Source: Cryptomeria japonica
Lineage: Eukaryota; Streptophyta; Pinopsida; Cupressales; Cupressaceae
Assembly: GCF_030272615.1 (NCBI RefSeq)
Contig: NC_081411.1
Coordinates: 187,711,949 to 187,775,948, forward strand
Direction of reading: 5' to 3'
DNA length: 64,000 nucleotides
The notes under the pieces are model-generated. The model did no database searches. It was not told where the DNA came from and saw only the letters and a list, made by a program, of their open reading frames with translations. Below are positions 9,733 through 24,700 of this stretch, piece after piece (position 1 is the first letter of the stretch; every line of letters starts with the position of its first letter). The translations under genes were made by a program, and so were the position numbers.

Positions 9733-12700
9733 GTATGTTTATGGTTATTTTATATCTTTAATTTTCTGCAAATTATGGTTCTTGTTTGAATTAGCCTGCT
9801 GTATTTCTTAATTTTTCTTAAAAAGGCTCAAAAAATTATGCTATCCGACTTGTGCATGAATTTTGGCAACTTTTTCCATGTAAACACAAAGAATGGTTCA
9901 CAGACCCAGCTAGAGTGGCATCGCTGTTTCATCTTACTGGTCAAAACAAAACCTTTGTTGAAGACGCATTTGATTTGTCATCAAGATTTGATGCACAACA
10001 ATCTCTCTATGATGAATTAATTTGAATTAGATGCTGTGGGTTGTTTATCCACATTTTACTTAAGTATTTAATTTTTTGCTTTTTAAAAGATTAAATTTGT
10101 CGACATACTGAATTAAAAAAGTGCAGAGCCTATGACACTCCAATGGAAGCAATCTGTTACAGATCCTCTGAGAATTTGCTTTGGACCGCGGATTACATAG
10201 CTAAGAGTTTTCTACAAAGTCATAAAATTTATACTAATCATAATCTGAACCCTTGTACATAATAAAATGTTAATTGAGTTTTCTTTGCAATAGCCTGTTC
10301 TGCAGATGTTTGTAAATCTGAGGAAGGTAGCCTTATGAGCACCTTTTAAGTCATCCTTAGGATCATGGTCACCAGCGATGCATCGAGCATTTGTAGTTGG
10401 GTGCTTTTAAAATATACTTCGAAGGATGTCGATTAGCCTTCCCACTGCCGCTACAAGAGTTGCATGCTTATTTCAAAGTACTGAGTTGTCTGCTACTGTA
10501 AGCAGTTTGCTTTTTAATTAGGGTAAGCAGGGATTTTGAAAGGGCCCTGACCTTTGTACAATTTAAAAGATAAGCATTAAGGACTACAAGACATCAAAAG
10601 ACAACCAAGAGACATATCTATGAAACCTTAAAAAAACCCAAAGACAACTAACACTCACAAACTACCAACCCAAATTCAGGGTTGTTTGAAGCCAAAATGT
10701 TCCAATGATTTTCTCCTCACCAGTGAGCATGGATCCATCTGTCCTGAATTTCTTTTTTTGGAACAACACTTAAGACCACTAGCAGATGTATCATCCAAAA
10801 CCAAATCCTTGAGAGAGGCATCCGTTACCTTACTTTTAACAGGAGCATCCCCTTCAAGTTCATCCTTCTGTGCTTCATCCATGTTGGTATCTTCAACAGC
10901 AACAGGCGTTTGCTTCTTTTTCCTCCAAATTAAATGCTTTTTCTTATTACTTGGGCAACTAGCAGTACCATGGCTCACTTTGCAACAACAAAGACAAATT
11001 AGTGGAGAGTCTTCAAGTTCAATCTGCTGTTCCCACTCACTAGTTTGGAAGATAAGTTAATCCTAGTAGGGATCTCCTTTTTTTGTCCATGAGCACACAG
11101 AATTTAGCAGATAGTCGGCACTTTCTGAATCTAGTGATTGAATTAGTTGCAAAGTACTGTCCAAAGGATTTAGTGATAAGCATAAAATCCTTGTACTCCA
11201 AAGGCAATCCCAGCAAACTATTCCAAACAGGGGACTTAATAAAGTCATCATTCAATGGATCAAAACCCGGAGACCAGTTTTTAAGACAAAGGCCATGTCA
11301 CCCGTAAACCAAGGACCTTTCCATAGAGTCCAAAGGCAATCACTCAGATTGGAAAAAGAAAATGAAAAAAAAGTTATTCAACAAAGTGAATACCTCGACT
11401 GCTTAACTTCCATTTCCAAAGCGAACATCTTCTGATAGCATCAATATTTGGACAATTACAGCAAAATCTCCCAACCAGCATCCTCTTAAAGTAAGTCATT
11501 GACTTAGCAGTAAGGGAGTCAGGGATAACAATTTGTATCTGGCAATCTACCCTTCAACCTCAGCTTCAACAGAAGTGATAACATTTGAACTATCTACACT
11601 AACACCTTCTTAGAAACCCTAGGGTGAACACCCACCCCAGAAGGCCTAGTAGCCACAATGATGTTGTATGCAGTTTACCTAGCCATATTAGGCCCAGAAG
11701 CCTGCAGAATAGGGAGGGGTAGCAACTAAAGAAATCTCCCTATCCCTCCCACCAACAAACTCCGGCAAATCCTTAACAACACTATCAATAGAGTTATTGA
11801 AACCCTTTGTTGCTTGGGAAGGAGCCTTGGGTACCATTTGTTCAACATTCGTGGAAATCCGAGCATGAGTCACCTTGTGAGGAGAAACCATAGGTTGAGG
11901 GCTAAAATGGGGAGGGGAAGACATCGCTGGGGAGAGGAGGAAGTCTGTACGCAGCTTTTGAACAGAAGCTCCATCATTGACAGTAGCCTTCCTGATGTCC
12001 ACAAACCCATGCACCTTATGGTGAGCCTCGAACAAAATCTTGAGGAGCAGCTCATTGTCCTCCTCGGACCATTTATTGCCCCATTCATCTTCTACAGAGA
12101 AGTCTTTAAAGCCACCATCGCCGTCATCTGAATCTGAATCTTCCTCACCATTGGCAGCACAAGAAGAACGCACAACTAGGGCTTGTGTCTCCTTCACAAC
12201 TAACCTTTCCTGCTCTCGTGTTCATCATATTTTTTTGAGGCCGATCTATTGTTATTTTCGAGGCTTATCTATTGTTATTATGAGCAAAATGAAATGAAAA
12301 TAAGGCTACTGTAAGCAATTTGTTCACAACCCCCAGGATGGTCAATTTTGTTGCAGATATACTCATGTCACAAGAAAATACCAAATATAGTGTTGTTAAT
12401 TCAAACAAATGGGACAGCCCAACTGCCAGTAAAACTCCTACAGAATAGATTCTTCAATTAGAGAGATTCACCAATGGCTACAAAAATAGGCATTACATAT
12501 CTAAATACAATAAACATATGAATATTTAAATCAAGCTATAATTTACTATTTGTGAACAGTAACAAGTAGACGGTCATTGCAGAAGGTTAGTGTCTCCACA
12601 TCATTTGAAGACCAAGTTTATCATGCTTCAGAGCTTGAGACCAACCAACAAGAAATATTACTGCTACACTTCAAAATATATTTTAGGGATGTCTGAGAAC

Positions 12701-15700
12701 CAAGAAAAGGAAACTTCATAATTGCCCACTTGTTGATAATAGATGGAAAAGATGCCAAAATGCAATACCCAACAACAATGCTTTAAACATAAGCTTCCTA
12801 TATACTCTAAACAAAACCCACAATGGTTTCTGCACTTCGCTAACATCTGTTGAGTTTATCTGTGCATTTCATTTGTTCAGATCCACGTAATTGTGACGAC
12901 ATCTGTAATAAACTTTTACATCCAGCATATGAATGCAAACGTGAATCCCTGACAGTCAAGAACCATCCTAGTTTAGTCTCACAAAATACTCAGACATGAA
13001 AACAGGAACAAATGTGTCAAATAAAATTCCCAAAAGACCATGCAAGAATACACAATATACTATGTGGAATCGTCTTAATTATAAACAAAAAATAAACATA
13101 AGCACTGCTGACAACAGAACATTCTGACAGTTAAGATCATTTATAGGTTTAATGACAGTTAACAGAATCCATTGAGACAAGCGTTTTGCAACTATCAGTC
13201 TTCCCATGATTATCGTAATTCATATAAAACTTCTTAGATGAGTTATACAATTCAAGACATGAGATTCTGCTTGTATTGATTTTCACTATGATCCTTGACG
13301 TGTCTTTGTATAATGTATTAATGTCGCCTTAGCACATTTTGCCATTTTTGTATCACTTGAGGTGACTATTCTTCCTCTAAATTTTTATAAATATTATCTA
13401 AAAGTGTATAAACTTGAATTGCATATATGCACACGATCCATCAATCACTTTCATCGATTTGTTCTTGATAATACTGCAAAAATAGATGGAGAACTTATCT
13501 CCATCCATACAGAGCTGATTACAAATAATTTTTGAAATGATTTCCTAGATTCTTCATGCTGGGTAGCTCTTGGCTTAGATGCCTTGTATGAGGGGACTGG
13601 GGAATTGTTTCAGTCAAAGTCACCCATGATATGCATCCAACCTCATACATTGTGATATACCAAATGAGTTAGATGCAGTAATCTTAGCCATTTTTAACAC
13701 TTTTCATTTTTTGTGTGTTTGAATGTGAGTCTCCACTCTGAGAGCTTAAACGCTTTTCCACTTGAGCTCATCTCATGCAACTATCAAATTAGGGTTACAC
13801 TAGATGTTCTCAAATATCAATGCTCTATGAGTAGCACATGTGATCTGCTAAGTTGCATATATTGCCTAGCAACAACAGATATTAATGGATGCGAATTCAT
13901 AGAATCAGTTTTCACTAAAAATTCTTTACAGAAATTTGAACAATGTTTGTTTATGATAAATATGAAATGGCTGGAATTTCAGTCACCAATTGGCCTTCTT
14001 GTTTCATCGAAACAACCAAATTCCAAAATGGGGAAAATCATACTATGAAATGCCATATTCAAAAAATTTGGTCTTGGATTGTCTATATGTTCTAAGATCT
14101 ATCATTCAACAGTCAGGAAAGCAGTACACACAAACACAAATGGATGCTGCCTCTGTCACTCCCCATATCTAACAACTCTTTGCCCCTGCTCCATTGAACA
14201 CATATACAGAGTCAATATAAAAACATTTAATAAAATATTTCCTAGCTAAAACTGAATCAATTTGCATACCATCAGTCAGATAGAAAGTTATAGGGCCAAA
14301 CAATGGCCTATCAGAAAAGCTTTCAGAAGACTTCTCAGTTAGAGCCTGTTAAAAGCAGTAGAGGTTTGAGCAAGATTCTTGCCTCAAAATCTAACTTTTT
14401 TTGCATATAATTTTTTGTCAACAACAGCGGTTTGAGGAGAAGGATGGTCATCTGCTCATTTGGCATCTTTCCTAAAGATGGCTAGTTTGTTAGAGAATCT
14501 ATTTGAAGAAACAACATTCTTTTAATCTTTTCAAGGTATGGTAAGTTTACATCAGTAATATCATGAAGGAGAAAGGAAAGCAGGAGCCTTGAAAAGACAT
14601 GTCTTCTCTCAACTGAATAACACCTAGAAGCGTAATATCATGCAAGGACAAATTTATTCCAATTCAAAAGCTGTTGTTGATGTATAAGAGTCATTCAATA
14701 TAATCATGTGGTAGATCAATCATTTAGGGGCATGGTACATTCATGAGGTTGAAGAATTATGTGGTAAGATCACCCATAAATTATTGTGTGCTTGTTTGAC
14801 ATTAGTTTTGATAAAATGCATGAAAATCTTGTAGGATTTGTTCCTAGCAATCTGATCTTGGTCTATGGAAAATCCTCAACTCCAACTTTTCAAGTTGTAT
14901 TTTCTGACACATCATTAAGAGAGTTTCCAATATTAAATCAAACATTCATCTTATACATGAAGAGGTTATCATTCTCCTATGTTATTTATTTTTGTATGCC
15001 AATAGTTTTTATAACTCTTGGTTGGTTTTCATGTTCTCATATTTCTACATACACTTTTGGTTTATTTTCAATTATTATGTTTAGATTATCAATACCATTC
15101 TCAAGATAACAATATTGTTGCAAAGGTATGATGTCAGAAACTGAATTTGTAAAAGGCAGAATATCTTTCTTATGTTTTCTCAACTCAATGACATCTTTAT
15201 TACAGGCCTGAGCCTACAAGTTTTGAACCTATGTTCTCTCCATCACTAGAACATCCTCTTATTACCATGCTATACGTGCCTAAATCAATATAAAACATGT
15301 TAACTGAAGTATTAAACATTCCAACAAATTTTCTCACTTGCTTCTTGATGTTAAAATTGCAAACGTACAGACTTCTGTCTCAGACAGTTGTCTAACACTT
15401 TCAATGTCCTCAAATCCACCTTTAGTCTTATCCATTCTGTTTTTAGACTTGCTTCTGATTTCATCCAGACACTCCTCTTGATCTTCCAACCTATGATATT
15501 ATTTTATGGCTGTAATATCTGTTTATTTTCCTGATAAGGACATTGAAATTCATATTATCTTTAAAGAAACATGCAACCCGCTGTGGTACACATCAAAAGA
15601 AAGGCCCAGTGGGTCCATCCAAGCACATCATTGAGGAAGTAGTGTCCATCTGTGCATATTAAGTTCAGGTTTATCAGTCTTTGCTAGTTGTATGATCCCC

Positions 15701-18700
15701 TGTTTAAGGTATACAACAGCACTACATTTGGCCTATCATGCATGTGATATTATTATTCCTTTAAGCAGCATATATAAGGATATAATATAGTTACTATATG
15801 CAAGGTAAATAACAGACAAAGGAGATGAAGGATCGAAATTCTTTATAATCTATTGTTCACAGTTCACAGTGTTTGTGTCCAAGATTGGTGGATTCAGCTG
15901 TAGAGATCAAAGAATAAATAAAGGTAAATATTCTGTTTCTTGCATGTCTTATGCAAGCTATATTAAGTGGGAAAGTGTAGATTATGAACTGAAATAGCTG
16001 AGGCACGCCAATGGAGGATCTTGGAAAAGATTATTTTCAAGAGCACGAATCAAAAGGACTCCTCCAGCTTTTATTTTGTTCCATTTTAAATGACTATGAT
16101 AATTATTTCTGTTGAAGATATTATAGCTATGGTCAGATTTCTGAGATCTATTTTTATATATATACAAACTGAAGCACAGACCATACCGATGTAAGACTTG
16201 GATTAATATCTTCACATCTAAGATGAACTTGAGACATATATGAATCAATATCAAATGTTAAGTGCTGGAGATGCGATGGAATTATAGTTCGATCCATGTT
16301 TGTATTGTTAACATACTAATAGCTAGTTATTACTTACTAACTAACCATTAAGACATACCGTTTGATATTGAAGAGACACAACCGATCATGGATCGGTTCT
16401 ACAAGCCATATATAGGCTCATTCGATGGAAGAATGCAATCATCGAAATTGATAAATGACTCGTATTCTTCAGCATAGATAATCTCAACGACTCATATTCA
16501 CAAGATATGGTTCGACATTATATATTCGTTTGATATTGCAGATTGATAACAATATCCAAGGCATTCTATATCGCAGATCGACATCATATTAAGGGCAGTT
16601 TATACTGTAGATTGAATATATATTTTCAAGTGCTGGGCATTCACTATTAGTGAATTAATCATCATATCAGACATTACTGTATACTTACCTGGGCGAGGTC
16701 TATTGGTGATCAAGGTGGACTTGAGCAATATTATATATTAGGCACTGCTTCATATCAGTCAAAGTACAGATAAGTAACTGATTCTATACTAGTTGCAAAT
16801 AATCTACTGCATTCTTTGATATTAGATTCTAAAAACATCTTTACATACCTGTGATTTGTCTTTCTCTACTTGAGTCTAAAGAAGTTAAAGAACTGAATTT
16901 AAAGATACTTACCTGCAAATAGAAGACTGAATTTGATTTAGTTCACGTCTATCTATATCTATAATAAGTTCAATTTGCATTAACAATTTCCATTTCAATA
17001 AGATAGCAAGAAAGTTGGTGATATTTACCTCCTTCAAAGGAAATAGTTCTCCAAAAATCTTTGACATTAGATGCTATTGAAAAGGCAGGACGATGAAAAA
17101 ATAACCAGCTACAAAATTCAATGCATGAAATCCAACAATGAGAATAAGGATGGTAAGCCCAGAAGGAGAGTGAATAGCATTGATACTTATTGCCCATGGA
17201 GATCCAACAGAGAGTGAAGTTATAAATACTGATATTGACATCAGCAAAGGTTGAATTACTGAATAAACATGTAGTGCAAACCTTAAGAAGACAAATGATT
17301 AATCAACTCAGAATATCGGTGGATAATGATGATGATAACAATAGTAATAAATCTGTCTTATTTCTGCAACTATCCTATTTGTTTGCACACATTGGAAAGA
17401 CAATTTACATTATAGTTAGTTTGTTTTTTGATCAGTTATTAACAAATGTCTAACCATGAAACCTGGAACAGTTGGTGATAAAAAGATTAACATAAATTTT
17501 AATTATAAAATTTCATCTATTTTCCACTTGAAGATGTTATAACCAGAGTTATATTTACTTCCTCCAGCAGATCTGCACCTTTAGAGATGTAGGGAAGTTT
17601 CTCCTGACATGTCTTCCAATACAGCTTCATCTATACTAAGTTCAAGCCTCCCACTAGATAATACAATTTACATTATAGTTAGTTTGTTTTTTGATCAGTT
17701 ATTAACAAATTTCTAACCATGAAACCAGGAATTGTTGGTGATATAAAGATTAACATAAATTTTAATTGTAAAATTTCATCTATTTCCCACTTGAAGATAT
17801 TATAACCAGAGTTGTATTTGCTTCCTCCAGCTGATCTGCACTTTTAGAGATGCAGGGAAGTTGCTACTGACATGTCTTCCAATACAGCTTCATCTATACT
17901 AAGTTCAAGCCTCCCACTAGATAATACAATTTACATTATAGTTAGTTTTTTTTTTTATCAGTTATTAACAAATTTCTAACCATGAAACCTGGAATTGTTG
18001 GTGATATAAAGATTAACATAAATTTTAATTGTAAAATTTCATCTATTTCCCACTTGAAGATGTTATAACCAGAGTTGTATTTACTTCCCCCAGCAGATCT
18101 GCACCTTTAGAGATGTAGGGAAGTTGCTCCTGACATGTCTTCCAATACAGATTCATCTATACTAAGCTGAAGCATCCCAGAAGATAACATCCTTCAATCC
18201 ATTAGTTGCAATTGCACTTATGGTGGGTGGTTTTCCCTCATATATTTATGTGGATTAGAGTATTGTTTTCACCTTTTTCTTTTCGCATAGGGGTAACCCA
18301 CCTTAAATTCCCTTATCCTATGATGGCTGTAGATATATTTTTCATTTGTGCAAGATTTCTTGTAGGCTTGCTTTTGTCTAAAGTCTTCCCATGGTTCTTG
18401 ATATTCCGTTCATGATGGATGCATATGTTTCTATAGGATCAAGTATTTCTACTTATTCAGATGTGTCATCTGCAACAAGTCATTTTTTTTACAGTTTTAG
18501 AAAAGAGTTTACATTCAAGAATTCCTTAAGGTAAAAGTCTTTTTTTTTTTCCCCAAGAGGGAAATAGGAAAGGCATAGGTAATTGTGTTGTACTTTGCAA
18601 GGGGAGAGATGATTTGCTGATTGTTCTTCAAGAAATGGCCTAGGAACCAAGTTCTAAATATGTGTACTAAGCCTCTTGAGGAAATTATAACTATCTTATA

Positions 18701-21700
18701 AGTTTTGAAATATTCATAATTTTTTCAGAGGAACCCATTTTCTTATCTTGAGTTCCTCGATAGTTGAAACTGGAAGAGTGGTCTCCTTTTTGCATTAATA
18801 TTGCATCTACCTGCCCATAATGTGGACAGAAGTCATAGTGATCTAAGATGAAACAGCCAAGAAGGTAAAATGTGTACTTATTGAAATATGGATATTTTAA
18901 TAAGACTTTCTAATTGGAGAAAGTATTATAATGAGCATGACAAAACTCCTTTAAAATAATGGAATCGTTAGAAACATGATGAAATTCCCCCACCAATAAA
19001 GAGAAGTTTCTTTCTTTGCAACGAATGTGATGAGACAGAGTTTTTGACCCAACCATTCTTTCAGTTATTTATTGAAGTGTACCTGCTTTTATAACTAATC
19101 ACAGCTGGCTATAGGAAGAAGAATGTGACACCATTCTTACCTATCTGGACCGTCCCCCATCTTCCATGATAGAATTCAGCTTATTGGTGGATTTCTTGAA
19201 CTGTCTCTAGTGAAACTGTACACCTTGACTGAGTACAGCCACTGCTTTGTCCGTTCATGAGATAAAATAACTTCCACCTTTAGAATAAACTATTTTCTTT
19301 CTGCATCAATTCTCTCTCAACAATTACATTGCTTCATGTTTCATCATTTATTACTAAAATGTTTACCCAAATAAGAAATAGTAAAGAGAATTTGTCTTTG
19401 TCAAACTCAATTTGTTATCATCATAATTTCTCCTCTCAATTGTCATATAATATTGGATACGTTTCTATGTTTATAGGTTTATCTCTAATATTTGAAACAA
19501 ATCTTAACATTCAATATCATTCAGAACTGAACTACTAATTTAGACAGAAGATTTGGTTCATTCTTCTTTACAATTTACTTAATGACTTGAATATGGTATC
19601 TGCTCACTAGATCAATCCTTGTTGTAAATGGCTTGGAATAATGCAAACCAAATTCGGTTCAAATCTTTAATAATTTAAGAAAGTATTAAATGCGCCACCT
19701 TCAATGGAATGTTGCTATGAAAAGATCAAGAGCCTAAAGTAAATTTATACATCTTCCCCAAAAAGAGAAAAAAAATAGAAAACTAAAAATTTGCCATCAA
19801 AATTTCTTTGTTGCCAGTCGAAACATTGGTGAATTAATTTCAAACAAATCAAGGTAATAAATTATTTTAAGAATATAGTAGATAGGACAATATGTATATA
19901 AAATACCCGTTAGCATCCACAACTTCTGTATTGATTTTCTATGGGACTTATGATGAAACTCCGTCATGATACCAGTTATAGCCATTAACCTTTTGCCTGC
20001 CATCATCTCATTGCCAGCCTCTGAATTCTTAGCAAGTAAATTTTGCTCTGACTCAATCTACAATTCTGCTAACCTTCTCTTTTGTTTTCAGTAAGAAGAT
20101 CCAGTGAAATCTGTTAAATGGAACTGAGTCAAATTTCTCCAACAAATTACAACATTGCAAGAACCAATAGCTAAGAAAATATCCCGTAAGATACAAACTG
20201 CTCAATCTGAGGATCAATAGTCTAGCAATATAATTTTCTGACTTACCTGCAACGTATGAGTTTGAGTGTATGATCAATTGAAATGGCCTGTTGTCCATGG
20301 AATCGTAATTTTGTACCCAGTTAACATGAAACATAGCCTGGACACAAAAATATGGTTGAGAACAAACTAAAATCCATTCCAATAAAGAATTACCAATCTC
20401 CATATAACGTTTCTGCTCTATTCATTTTGTTATCAAAGAAACCTTTATAGGTTGCAATGTAAATGCAGAGGATTGCAGTTCAGTAAGCAATTTATTATCT
20501 CACAAAAGCTCCTTTAAATTCAAGTGCCAAGGGACAAGAAAAATTCAGACTGATTTTTACGTTGGTCTGAAATGCACCGGTGGGCACCATCCCATTGCTT
20601 TTGTGTCCACCAATCCAAAACAAAACAACTCACCATGAACACAAAAACATGAGTACTGCACTTATTAATGCTTTTCAGATTTGTATTTAAATGTGTTTAA
20701 TCTTGTTACTGTGTAATCACTTGAACATGTTTTGGATGATAGTAAAAGGAAATAAGTATCTATCTAGAGGGACATGTCAGGGTCATTACTTCTCTCCAAG
20801 TTGACCATTGCATCTTAGTGCATTGACAAAGGAGAAAAAATGTAGATGTGGAGAGAGAACCTTGGAAATAATACTGTGAGACATCAATAGCTTGATAGGT
20901 TTCCAACTAGTGATGAGTTTTGGGCTACCAACTTAGGAATAAACTTGATGTATCCATGCTTAATAACAAAACCTAGCATATCTACAGTTGTGAAGGGATT
21001 CATTATCCACTTGAAGGAGTTCAAGGCCCATGGAAATCTAAGTCTATTCATATTATTCAATAGGAAATCCATCAAAGCTAGGTGTCTTGACATTATCGTA
21101 AAGGCATCATAGAGGCTATTGAACTGGGAGTTAGTTATTACAAGCAATTTGAGCTATAAGTTTGACTTTGGTGGGAAAAATCTACAAATGTTGTTGAAGT
21201 ACTCTATCTCACACTATTGTGGCCTCTTAGGCTTGAAAAAATAAATTTTAATGATCTAGGAAGGCTTGAAATATTTCATGAAAAGTGTTTCTTCCATAAG
21301 TTGACATGATTTGGGAATAAGTCTACATAAATTGTAAACAATTGAAAAAATGTCTAGAGGTTGTCTTCAAATTTAAGGGAAAATGGATGGCCTCATATAT
21401 GAGCACTATTTCCCAAATGAAGGTCAACAATATTGAGATTATGCTTGAGCTAAGACATCCAAGTTTGAAGCTAAGTAATGGAAGGATTATTATTAATCTC
21501 TTTGGTAATGTGTCAAAATTCAACAACCACAAGAGAATTGGCTCACTTACGCACATGATGAACTTGTTTTGCAAACCCCATAGGAAGGTAGTGGTAGAAA
21601 AAACATCACATTCCACCCATTACTCTAGTTGGTAGCCACTTGAGGATGTGGCTTTAAGTTTTAAATCCACTTATTGAGATGGCTAATCATCTTAAGACTA

Positions 21701-24700
21701 ACCTAAGTGACATGTTCATTAAAACATAGAGTGCTAGAAATTTTCATCATTGTGCTGTCCCATTCAATATTAAATACATGATCTTTAAAAAATTATGATA
21801 ATTATTTCCATTACAACAAGACAATAAGAAAATTTAGTCATGTTTACCTTTTTTTCAATAAATTAATAGCTTGCATTCAATTCACTCAACAATATGTATT
21901 AGCAATATGATCATATGCGAATAACATAAGTATATTTGTAAACAATTATAAAAGTTGTGCTTGAAACAACACAAAAAATTGACTTGCAGAAAACCCAATT
22001 AGGTTGAAAAATATTTTCCCAAGAAGGGAAAGTGTACCAATAGCGGTCATAGCTAACTTCGTGCACTCACAAATCCTAAACAGTACATTAGATTTCGATG
22101 TTTTTTTTGTTGTCTCCATATGCAACTTAACTGCTTATAGCTAAGGTTTTGCCTTCTAGGTAGTGACGACGCACACTGTGCAATCAGTTATGTGCACAAG
22201 GGTCAAAAAGTACAAATATTCCAATAGTTGTGCACAAATGTTCCAGTAGTTGTGCACAAATGTTCTAGTAATGGGTTTACAAACGAGCCAATTATGGATC
22301 AAAAAGCTAAAAAGTAATCCGTTATTGATACATGTGGAATTTATTAATGAGCTTTTCATTATCATTTTTCTAGCTCCTTTAAAATTAGTAATTGGGGGTT
22401 GGGTGCACAAGGAGTGATTGGTTATTGAAACATGATCCACTACTGGTGCTCTTCCCCTAGAAACTAAAAATAGATTTCTAAGAACATAAATGTGGAATAA
22501 AGGACAACAAATACCTAAAAATGAAACAACAAATATATACAAAATGGACTTGGAGAAAATCCATTTAGAATTCCAATATAGTCCAAGAACTTTGAACACA
22601 TCACCCATATGATCCACTACGAACTATTATAAAGACCAAAATCCTACAAGAACAAAATTGAACATTTCTTACTATAAAGTATATAAATTCTATCAACTTA
22701 AAAGTACCAATGATTTGAAGTTTAATTGAGTATTTTGAAAGAATACTAAATATAAGAAAGGAAAACTATAAAAGAAATATATGATAAAAAAGGAAGTCCT
22801 TATACATTTAAACATATACAATCTTTTAAAAGAGAGAATTAACGAGACTATTGATTTTATGTACTATTTCATATAAATTTGAATTATTAGAAATCAAGTT
22901 GAGTAGTCCTATTTTTTCAAAACATATGAGCTTTATTTTATTTAAAAATATTTTCAAATCCAATCTAGTAATAAGTTCAAACCATTTGAAATCATTTTTT
23001 TTAGTAGGATGGAAAAGAATCATTATTAGGAGGAAAATAATGTATTTTAGTTGGCCAAAAGTTTACAATGCAATGAAGTTCACTACTTATTTTGAAAGAA
23101 ATGAGAAAACATTTTACATAAAAGAAACATTGGAAGACCTTAAACATGAAAGATAAAATTTAAGACCAAATAAATATATAATACAATTCCAACATAATTG
23201 ACCTCTTATTATATCAATTCAAATTAGATGGACCAATGAATGGATTAATTACAAAAAATGATTTAGAAATCTTATAAAGTGCCTACATCAATTCTCTTTG
23301 ATCCTTTAAGAAACACAATAGTGATTACATCCATGGATGTCTTAATTGTCAAAACTAAAAATATGCTTGTTCTTGAAGATTTTGGATACCTATTGTCTTA
23401 TTATATCTAAGGGTTGGTTAAAGGTATTTATTTTCCTTATTTTGTAGCTTAATTAGTTAACAATAAATTTTTGCTAACTCTTATCTTTCTCTCTTAGAAG
23501 AACAAAATAATATTTTGCAAGCTTTTTTATTCTTAGATATTTTTTGTGAAGAATTCCATTTTAATATTCAATGGTAAAAAAGACAATGCAATAGGTATTA
23601 ATTTCTAGTTAAGTATTCTTGTCTTCACTCTTATGTGTGGAAATGGATTGTGAGGAGAAATATTTAAGTTTTGGGGCATCCCTTTTTCTTTTCAAGATTC
23701 TCCCACTATTTTTTGGTAGGTAATTCCCTAGAATTAAGAAGTTGGTGTATTGGATAAATAATCATTTGACTCTTGTATGGAAATTTCAATTTTGCTCTAA
23801 AATTATCTTTGCTATTCATTTTTATTCTCTTGTTGGGTCCCCTCTAAGGCCACTTATATGAAACAAAGCTTCTTATAGAATTTCTTTTGGCCTCTACCAA
23901 GAACTATAAATCTTTTCATCATGTGGAATGTAAACATTATTTTGGAGGTCTAGGATTACTTTTCGCTTGATGCAAAGGCTTGGATCTATGTGCTAAATGG
24001 ATCATTTGAGTTCTCAAATACAATGATGGTTAGAATATTCTTTTAATATTATATTTGTTCTAGTTTCCATTTGGGTAAACTATCTTAGAAGGGGATCCAA
24101 TTTCACACATTTCTTCTAATTTAACCTTCTATTCTAATCTAGGGGAATTTTTGTTGTGAATGTTAGTTAGAGATCTTGGGAATCCATGAAGTCCTCTCTT
24201 CTTATAATGTCATTAGATTTCATAGCCATATTTCTACCCATTAAGAAACTATTTGGTGGTTTGCTTTTTTTTTTTCAATTTCAAAACTAGCAATTTACTA
24301 AGAACTCATGGGTATGTGCTTTGAGGTTTTTTATAATGGGGTTCACGATGGTGATAACCTCTTCTCCAAGGTCACTAGGATCTTTTAACCTATCCTAAAG
24401 TCAACAAAAAATTTCATAAATCCAATTAGGATCATTAAACATTTGAAACCATTATTGGTATTATTTTTGCAAACATAGTTCACAAAATTAGAGCTTGATC
24501 TCGTAAACCTTGGTGGAAATATTGAAAATGGTATACCATTTTGAAACTAAAATCCTTTCAAAGTCTTCTCTAACATGTCTTATCATTTATCATTGTTTCC
24601 TATTTTAAACTAGAGATGGTTTCTACAATCTCCATTACCAATTTCCTAGCATAAATTCTACACCATTTGGCTAGCCATTCTTGAGCTAAAGCTTGCTCAT

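Noticed and set aside
17401-18189. CRISPR-like array
   Set aside because: Units are contiguous 263-bp copies without spacers, in a plant nuclear context.
21323-21635. Two 97-residue frames on opposite strands
   Set aside because: They overlap almost fully and neither shows a recognisable motif; at most one could be real and nothing supports either.
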